A stretch of DNA of 64,000 nucleotides, from positions 1 to 64,000 of the forward strand of contig JAHRWZ010000030.1 of NCBI GenBank assembly GCA_019104865.1, written 5' to 3'. Both the position numbers and the translations under genes were made by a program. Positions 58,540 to 64,000 of this stretch are shown here, one piece after another; the first letter of the stretch is position 1; the number at the start of each line of letters is the position of its first letter. The notes under the pieces were generated by a model. That model saw nothing but the letters and a program-made list of their open reading frames with translations, was not told the DNA's origin and made no database searches. Source of the DNA: Castellaniella sp. GTDB taxonomy: Bacteria; Pseudomonadota; Gammaproteobacteria; Burkholderiales; Burkholderiaceae_B.

Positions 58540-59799
58540 ATGACCGAGCCCCGCGAGCTTCTGACCCGCATGTTCCAGGCCGCGGTGCGTGCGGCCCAGC
58601 CGGAACACTGCATCCCCGCATTTCTGCCCGCGCGCCCCAAGGGCCGCACGATTGTCATCGGCGCGGGCAAGGCCTCGGCCGCCATGGCTCAGGCCTTCGA
58701 GAAACACTGGCCTGGCCACATCGAGGGCGTGGTGGTCACCCGCTACGGCTATGCCGTACCCTGCGAGCGGATCGAGATCATCGAGGCCGCCCACCCCGTC
58801 CCCGACGAGGCGGGCGAAGCTGCGGCGCAACGCCTGTTCGAGCAAGTCCGCGGCCTGAGCGCCGACGACCTGGTGATCTGCCTGATCTCGGGCGGCGGCT
58901 CATCGCTGCTGCCCATGCCGGGCGCCGGTGTCACCCTGGCCGACAAGCAGGCCATCAACCGCGCCCTGCTGAAGTCCGGCGCCACCATTGCCGAAATGAA
59001 CTGCGTGCGCCGGCACCTGTCGGGCATCAAGGGCGGGCGCCTGGCCGCCGCCTGCGCTCCGGCCCGCGTGGTGAACCTGCTGATCTCCGACGTCCCGGGC
59101 GATCAGCCCTGCGACATTGCCTCGGGCCCGACCGTGGCCGACCCGACCACCTGCGCTGACGCGCTGGACATCGTGCGCCGCTATGCCATCGATCTGCCCG
59201 ACGAAGCCAGGCGGCTGCTGGAATCCGGCGAAGGCGAGACCCTGAAACCCGGCGACGCCCGGTTGACGCGGGTTGAGACCCATCTGATCGCCACCCCGCA
59301 GATGGCCCTGGAGGCCGCCGCCTCGGTGGCGCGCGACGCGGGCGTCACGCCGGTGCTGCTGGGCGACCGCATCGAAGGCGAAGCCCGCGACGTGGGCAAG
59401 GTGCTGGGCGGCATCGCCCTGCAAGTGCGCGCGCACGGCCAGCCGTCGCCCACACCCTGCGTGCTGCTGTCGGGCGGCGAAACCACCGTCACCGTGCGCG
59501 GCCACGGACGCGGCGGTCGCAACGTGGAATACCTGCTGTCGACCGCCATCACGCTCGACGGCGCGCCGGGCATCTACGGTCTGGCGGGCGACACCGACGG
59601 CGTGGACGGCCAGGAGGAAATCGCCGGCGCCCTGATCACTCCGGACACCCTGGCCCGCGCCTGGGCGGCCGGCATGCCGCCGCGCGCCCATCTGGACGAC
59701 AATGATGGTCATGGCTTTTTCGAGCGGCTGGGCGATTCCCTGATCACCGGCCCGACACTGACCAACGTCAACGACTTTCGCGCCATCCTGGTCCTGTGA
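58540..59799 (+). CDS. ttuD: Glycerate 2-kinase (MOFRL/TtuD family)
   Basis: The 419-residue MOFRL-type protein has the N-terminal DUF4147 domain (IVIGAGKASAAMAQAFEKHW; CLISGGGSSLLPMPGAGVTLADKQAINRALLKSGA) and the C-terminal MOFRL domain (VLLSGGETTVTVRGHGRGGRNVEYLLS...LAGDTDGVDG). Members phosphorylate D-glycerate to 2-phosphoglycerate; older annotation calls them hydroxypyruvate reductase. In this operon, kinase activity fits, because pyk downstream would draw the 2-phosphoglycerate on to pyruvate. Confidence 0.92.
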   Translation: MTEPRELLTRMFQAAVRAAQPEHCIPAFLPARPKGRTIVIGAGKASAAMAQAFEKHWPGHIEGVVVTRYGYAVPCERIEIIEAAHPVPDEAGEAAAQRLFEQVRGLSADDLVICLISGGGSSLLPMPGAGVTLADKQAINRALLKSGATIAEMNCVRRHLSGIKGGRLAAACAPARVVNLLISDVPGDQPCDIASGPTVADPTTCADALDIVRRYAIDLPDEARRLLESGEGETLKPGDARLTRVETHLIATPQMALEAAASVARDAGVTPVLLGDRIEGEARDVGKVLGGIALQVRAHGQPSPTPCVLLSGGETTVTVRGHGRGGRNVEYLLSTAITLDGAPGIYGLAGDTDGVDGQEEIAGALITPDTLARAWAAGMPPRAHLDDNDGHGFFERLGDSLITGPTLTNVNDFRAILVL

Positions 59800-59827
59800 A
59801 CGGATGGCGGTCCCTAGGAGATACCCC

Positions 59828-60259
59828 ATGAAAATGATTCGCGCCCTGACCCTGGAAGATGCCCGCCGCATGGCTGCCGCGGCAGAAACCGAGGCACGGA
59901 ACAACGGCTGGAACGTCAGTATCGCCATCTGCGACGCCGGCGGCCACGCCCTGTGGCTGCAGCGCATGGACGGCGCCCCGCTGAACAGCGCCCAGGTCGC
60001 CCCCGGCAAGGCGCACACCAGCGCCGTGGGCGGCAAACCCAGCAAGGTCTACGAGGACATGGTCAACCAGGGCCGCTTCGCCGCCCTGTCCATGCCGATC
60101 ATGCCGCTGGAAGGCGGCGAACCCATCATCCATGACGGCCAGGTCATCGGCGCCATCGGCGTCTCGGGCGTGAAGGCCAGCCAGGATGCCCAGGTTGCCC
60201 GCGCCGGCGTGGCCGCCCTCGATGGATCCGATCAGGCAACCCAGGGACAACAGGCATGA
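59828..60259 (+). CDS. GlcG/HbpS family protein
   Basis: The 143-residue protein shows the GlcG pattern: LTLEDARRMAAAAETEARNNGWNVSIAICDAGGHALWLQRMDGAPL and a C-terminal GGEPIIHDGQVIGAIGVSGVKASQDAQVARAGVAAL. GlcG-like genes accompany glycolate/glyoxylate genes widely, yet the function is unsettled (a heme-binding relative, HbpS, exists). The ATG at 59828 follows AGGAGA. The stop overlaps the pyk start (ATGA). Confidence 0.9.
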   Translation: MKMIRALTLEDARRMAAAAETEARNNGWNVSIAICDAGGHALWLQRMDGAPLNSAQVAPGKAHTSAVGGKPSKVYEDMVNQGRFAALSMPIMPLEGGEPIIHDGQVIGAIGVSGVKASQDAQVARAGVAALDGSDQATQGQQA

Positions 60260-61680
60260 CCCCCGAGCGCCGCGCCCGCATCCTGGCGACCTTGGGCCCC
60301 GCCAGCTCCACGGCGGAACAGATCCGTGCGCTGGTCGACGCCGGCGCCAATATGTTCCGCCTGAACTTCAGCCACGGCAGCCATGAAGACCATGCCGAGC
60401 GCTATCGCATCATCCGCCGGATCGAACAGGACATCGGCCGCCCCATCGGCATCCTGATGGATCTGCAGGGGCCGAAGCTGCGGGTCGGCAGGATCGCCGG
60501 CGGCAAGACCACCCTGCAGGCCGGCCAGGCCTTTCGTCTGGACCTGGACGCCACCGAAGGCGATGCGCAGCGCGCCAACCTGCCTCATCCCGAAATTTTC
60601 GCGGCGCTGGAAGACGGCACCGACCTGCTGCTGGACGACGGCAAGCTGCGCCTGCGCGTGGATCGCCACGGCCCGGACTTCGCCGACACGACCGTGATGG
60701 TCGGCGGCCCCTTGTCCGACCGCAAGGGGGTGAACGTGCCCGGCGTCATCCTGCCCATCTCGCCCCTGACCGCGAAGGACCGCGCCGATCTGGAATTCGG
60801 CCTGTCCCTGGGTGTGGATTGGGTGGCCCTGTCCTTCGTCCAGCGCCCGGAAGACATCGCCGAAGCGCGCAGCCTGATCGGCGATCGCGCCTGGATCATG
60901 GCCAAGCTGGAAAAACCGGCCGCCATCGAACATCTGGATGCGATCATCGAACAGGCCGATGGGATCATGGTGGCGCGCGGCGATCTGGGCGTGGAACTGC
61001 CGCCCCAGCGCGTCCCCGTGCTGCAACAGCGCATCGTGCGCCACGCCCGCGCCGCGGGCAAGCCGGTCGTCGTTGCGACCCAGATGCTGGAATCCATGAT
61101 CAGCGCCCCGGTTCCCACCCGTGCGGAAGCCTCGGACGTGGCCACGGCGGTGTACAGCGGCGCCGATGCCGTCATGCTGTCGGCCGAATCGGCATCCGGC
61201 CAGTATCCGCTGGAGGCTGTCTCCATCATGACGCGCATCATCCACGAGGTGGAAGCCGATCCGTCCTGGCGCGCCAACCTGGATGCCACCCACGGTCCGG
61301 CCGAGGCCAACATCCCGGACGCGATCTGCTGTGCGCTGCGCCGCGTGGCCGGCCTGCTGGAACCTGCGGCCACAGTCGCCTATACCGCCTCCGGCTTCAG
61401 CGCCCTGCGCGCCAGCCGGGAACGGCCCACCACGCCGATCCTGGCCCTGACGCCCGAACAACGCACCGCGCGCCGTCTGACCCTGGCATGGGGAGTGCGA
61501 CCCGTCCACTTCCCCGAACAGCTGCGCGAAGCCAGCGAGATGATCGAGCGCGCCACCGACGCCGCCCAGCGCGCGGGGTTGGCGGCGCCGGGCGACAGCC
61601 TGATCGTCATCGCCGGCCTGCCTTTCGGGCGCAGCGGCAGCACCAATCTGCTGCATATCGCTCAGGTGCCAAAGAAATAA
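60256..61680 (+). CDS. pyk: Pyruvate kinase
   Basis: The 474-residue enzyme converts phosphoenolpyruvate + ADP to pyruvate + ATP. Visible: ILATLGPASSTAEQIRALVDAGANMFRLNFSHGSHEDH, IAKLEKPAAIEHLDAIIEQADGIMVARGDLGVELP (catalytic Lys, metal Glu/Asp) and MLSAESASGQYPLEAV. Start overlaps the glcG-type gene by four bases. It completes conversion of glyoxylate-derived glycerate to pyruvate within one operon. A strong intrinsic terminator follows. Confidence 0.96.
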   Translation: MTPERRARILATLGPASSTAEQIRALVDAGANMFRLNFSHGSHEDHAERYRIIRRIEQDIGRPIGILMDLQGPKLRVGRIAGGKTTLQAGQAFRLDLDATEGDAQRANLPHPEIFAALEDGTDLLLDDGKLRLRVDRHGPDFADTTVMVGGPLSDRKGVNVPGVILPISPLTAKDRADLEFGLSLGVDWVALSFVQRPEDIAEARSLIGDRAWIMAKLEKPAAIEHLDAIIEQADGIMVARGDLGVELPPQRVPVLQQRIVRHARAAGKPVVVATQMLESMISAPVPTRAEASDVATAVYSGADAVMLSAESASGQYPLEAVSIMTRIIHEVEADPSWRANLDATHGPAEANIPDAICCALRRVAGLLEPAATVAYTASGFSALRASRERPTTPILALTPEQRTARRLTLAWGVRPVHFPEQLREASEMIERATDAAQRAGLAAPGDSLIVIAGLPFGRSGSTNLLHIAQVPKK

Positions 61681-61707
61681 GCAGTATCTGAACCGGCATA
61701 TAGCCAG

Positions 61708-61734
61708 CCCGCTTCCTGTGAAGCGGGTTTTTTT
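61708..61734 (+). terminator. Intrinsic terminator of the gcl-pyk operon
   Basis: CCCGCTTC-CTGT-GAAGCGGG forms a perfect 8-bp stem with a 4-base loop, followed at once by seven T residues. This textbook Rho-independent terminator starts 28 bases after the pyk stop. Confidence 0.95.
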
Positions 61735-61792
61735 CTTTACGGGGCGGTAGTTTGCGAGACTTCCCGGGCCGAGATTCAGATCGGGCCGGCGC

Positions 61793-61821
61793 TTTAACTC
61801 TTATACAAGACTGCCTATAAT
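61793..61821 (+). promoter_or_regulatory. Predicted glcB promoter with overlapping dyad
   Basis: A consensus -10 TATAAT (61816-61821), with a TG four bases upstream, stands 17 bases from a weak -35 TTTAAC (61793-61798). TCTTATACAAGA (61799-61810), an interrupted dyad, occupies the spacer and could bind a repressor, for example of the GntR type. The glcB ATG is 112 bases downstream. Confidence 0.55.
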
Positions 61822-61932
61822 CAGAGAATTACGCCAGATTACAACGCGACAGGGCGCCCGCGCGTGCGCTGTCCTGTTCAGCCGGACCGCGCGTGCCGGA
61901 ATCGCATTCCCGTTTATCTCTCAAGGACCATC

Positions 61933-64000
61933 ATGACCGATCGCATTTCCAGCCATGGCCTCCAGATCGCGGCCGTGCTGCACCAATTCCTCGAACAGGA
62001 AGCACTGCCGGGCACCGGCGTGCGGCCCGCCGCCTTCTGGGAAGGTCTGGCTGCGATCGTGCACGACCTGGCCCCCAAGAACCGCGCTCTGCTGGCCGAA
62101 CGCGACCGCATCCAGGCCGCCATGGACGACTGGTATGGCAAACACCCGGGCCCCGTCGCCGACCCGGCCGCCTATCGCGCCTTCCTGCGCGAAATCGGCT
62201 ACCTGAAGGACGCGCCTGCCCAGGTGAAGGTCACCACCGCCAACGTGGACACCGAGATCACATCCCAGGCTGGCCCGCAGTTGGTCGTGCCCATCATGAA
62301 CGCCCGCTATGCCCTGAACGCCGCCAACGCGCGCTGGGGCAGCCTGTACGACGCGCTCTACGGCACCGACGCCATTCCCGAAACGGACGGCGCCACCCGC
62401 GCCGGCGGCTACAACCCGGTGCGAGGCGCTCGCGTCATCGCCTTTGCCCGCAAGTTCCTGGACGACAGCATCCCTCTGGTTCAGGGTTCGCACCGCGACG
62501 CCGCCGGCTATGCCGTCGTCAACGGCGACCTGCAGGTCACCCTGAAAAACGGCGCTATGACCCGCCTGGCCGACGGCCAGGTCTTCCTGGGCCATCGCGG
62601 CAACGCGGCCAGCCCGGAAGCGCTGGTGTTCCGCCACAACGGCGTGCACTTCGAGATCCAGTTCGACTCCAACTCGCCCATCGGCAAGACCGATGACGCC
62701 CACATCAAGGACGTGTTGGTCGAAGCGGCGCTGACCACCATCATGGACTGCGAAGACTCGGTGGCCGCCGTCGATGCCGACGACAAGGTTCTCGCCTACC
62801 GCAACTGGCTGGGCCTGATGAAGGGCGACCTGACGGAAGACCTGCTCAAGGGTGGCAAGACCGTCACCCGTCGTCTGAACGACGACCGCACCTACACGGC
62901 GCGCGACGGCAGCACGGGCACCCTGCACGGCCGCTCGCTCATGTTCGTGCGCAACGTCGGCCACCTGATGACCACCCCGGCCATCCTGGACCGCGACGGA
63001 AACGAAGTGCCCGAAGGCATCCTGGATGCCGTGTGCACGGCACTCACCGCCATCCCCGACCTGAAAAACCGCAAGAACTCGCGCACCGGATCGATCTACA
63101 TCGTCAAGCCGAAAATGCACGGCCCCAACGAGGTCGCCTTCGCCAGCGAGATCTTCGCGCGCGTCGAGAAGCTGCTGGGCCTGGCGCCCAACACGATCAA
63201 GATGGGCATCATGGACGAGGAGCGCCGCACCAGCATCAACCTGAAGGCCTGCATCGCCGCCGCCGCCGAGCGCGTGGCGTTCATCAACACCGGCTTCCTG
63301 GACCGCACCGGCGACGAACTGCACACGTCCATGCGCGCCGGCGCGATGGTGCGCAAGGGCGACATGAAGAACCAGGCGTGGATCCAGGCCTACGAACTGA
63401 ACAACGTGCAAACCGGCCTGGAATGCGGCCTGCGCGGCCACGCCCAGATCGGCAAGGGCATGTGGGCCATGCCCGACCTGATGGCCGCCATGCTGGAACA
63501 GAAGATCAATCACGTGAAGGCCGGCGGCAACACGGCCTGGGTGCCCTCGCCCACCGCTGCCACGCTGCATGCCCTGCACTATCATCAGGTCGACGTGGTC
63601 GAGGTGCAAAAATCCCTGGAAGGCCACCACGAGGACTACACCGACCGCATCCTGACCGTGCCGGTCGCCCGCGACACAAACTGGAGCGCCGAGCAGGTCC
63701 AGCAGGAGCTGGACAACAACTGCCAGGGCATCCTGGGCTACGTGGTGCGCTGGATCGATCAGGGCGTGGGCTGCTCGAAGGTGCTCGACATCCATGACGT
63801 GGGCCTGATGGAGGACCGTGCCACACTGCGTATTTCCAGCCAGCACATCGCCAACTGGCTGCTGCACGGCATCACCAACCGCGCCCAGGTCGAATCCACC
63901 CTGCGCCGCATGGCCGCCATCGTGGACAAGCAAAACGCGGGCGACGCGGCCTACGAGCCCATGGACGGCCACTTCGACACGTCCTGCGCCTTCAAGGCCG
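61933..64000 (+). CDS. glcB: Malate synthase G (3' end beyond window)
   Basis: The frame is open from the ATG at 61933 to the window edge, giving 689 residues of a protein usually near 720, so some 30 residues are missing. It condenses glyoxylate and acetyl-CoA to malate. Typical GlcB segments are [20 protein letters not shown] (catalytic Arg), [19 protein letters not shown] and [21 protein letters not shown] (magnesium Glu/Asp), [20 protein letters not shown], and [24 protein letters not shown]. The N-terminus includes the GlcB-specific alpha/beta insertion region absent from malate synthase A. It has its own promoter after the pyk terminator and provides a second outlet for glyoxylate. Confidence 0.96.
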   Translation, partial: MTDRISSHGLQIAAVLHQFLEQEALPGTGVRPAAFWEGLAAIVHDLAPKNRALLAERDRIQAAMDDWYGKHPGPVADPAAYRAFLREIGYLKDAPAQVKVTTANVDTEITSQAGPQLVVPIMNARYALNAANARWGSLYDALYGTDAIPETDGATRAGGYNPVRGARVIAFARKFLDDSIPLVQGSHRDAAGYAVVNGDLQVTLKNGAMTRLADGQVFLGHRGNAASPEALVFRHNGVHFEIQFDSNSPIGKTDDAHIKDVLVEAALTTIMDCEDSVAAVDADDKVLAYRNWLGLMKGDLTEDLLKGGKTVTRRLNDDRTYTARDGSTGTLHGRSLMFVRNVGHLMTTPAILDRDGNEVPEGILDAVCTALTAIPDLKNRKNSRTGSIYIVKPKMHGPNEVAFASEIFARVEKLLGLAPNTIKMGIMDEERRTSINLKACIAAAAERVAFINTGFLDRTGDELHTSMRAGAMVRKGDMKNQAWIQAYELNNVQTGLECGLRGHAQIGKGMWAMPDLMAAMLEQKINHVKAGGNTAWVPSPTAATLHALHYHQVDVVEVQKSLEGHHEDYTDRILTVPVARDTNWSAEQVQQELDNNCQGILGYVVRWIDQGVGCSKVLDIHDVGLMEDRATLRISSQHIANWLLHGITNRAQVESTLRRMAAIVDKQNAGDAAYEPMDGHFDTSCAFKA

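Noticed and set aside
61921-63972. A 683-codon open frame on the minus strand opposite glcB
   Set aside because: It is the antisense of malate synthase G, whose motifs are unmistakable on the plus strand. The translation is His/Gly/Val/Ala-rich with no domain pattern, as expected of the mirror frame in high-GC genes.

Overview
The window looks like chromosomal DNA of a high-GC betaproteobacterium of the order Burkholderiales, most likely Alcaligenaceae (Bordetella/Achromobacter-like). The grounds are family-level: a LiuR-type leucine operon carrying aceK, smg and topB, several TRAP transporters, and a complete glyoxylate carboligase operon. I see no rRNA, tRNA, IS element, phage gene or CRISPR array. 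Genes are densely packed. Nearly all are metabolic enzymes, their transporters and their regulators.

Layout. (1) 0-11 kb: a leucine/isovalerate operon (liuR-liuA-aceK-thiolase-liuB-liuD-MFS) with a divergent metallo-beta-lactamase-fold hydrolase and a perfect LiuR-like palindrome between them. (2) 11-12.4 kb: housekeeping smg and gluQ. (3) 12.5-22.3 kb: an uncharacterised catabolic cluster lying between gluQ and topB. It holds a 3-hydroxyacyl-CoA-dehydrogenase-type enzyme, an AraC regulator, two SDR dehydrogenases, a beta-keto acid cleavage enzyme (BKACE) and a complete Liv-type ABC importer. (4) 22.5-25.3 kb: topB with a histone-like tail. (5) 25.3-30 kb: a gluconate module (LacI-type regulator, gluconokinase, TRAP transporter) with two identical-core operators. 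(6) 30-39.4 kb: a second TRAP system, an aldehyde dehydrogenase, and an acetolactate-synthase-like/TSUP/orphan DctP group, then an aldo/keto reductase. (7) 39.4-53 kb: purine salvage and degradation (yaeQ, amn, guaD, xdhABC, azgA, uraD, allA) with two sister LysR regulators. (8) 53-64 kb: a DMT exporter and a LysR gene, then the glyoxylate operon gcl-hyi-glxR-ttuD-glcG-pyk ending in a strong terminator, and the 5' part of glcB, which runs off the window.

How it fits together. Regions 7 and 8 read as one continuous purine-to-central-metabolism route. AMP, guanine and xanthine are taken up or salvaged and oxidised to urate. UraD and AllA act at two later steps, and AllA releases glyoxylate. Glyoxylate goes through tartronate semialdehyde to glycerate, phosphoglycerate and pyruvate, or is condensed with acetyl-CoA by malate synthase G. 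Uricase, HIU hydrolase, allantoinase and allantoicase are not in the window. The leucine operon makes acetyl-CoA and carries the isocitrate dehydrogenase kinase/phosphatase, which controls entry to the glyoxylate shunt.

The most notable points are the undescribed 12.5-22.3 kb cluster with a shared 22-bp candidate operator, and three proteins missing a normally invariant residue: LivF Walker A Lys to Arg, gluconokinase P-loop Gly to Asp, and an orphan DctP lacking the carboxylate-binding Arg. The paired GntR operators, one placed inside the gntK reading frame, and a helically phased repeat before gcl also stand out. All functional statements come from reading motifs and context by eye; no database search was run.
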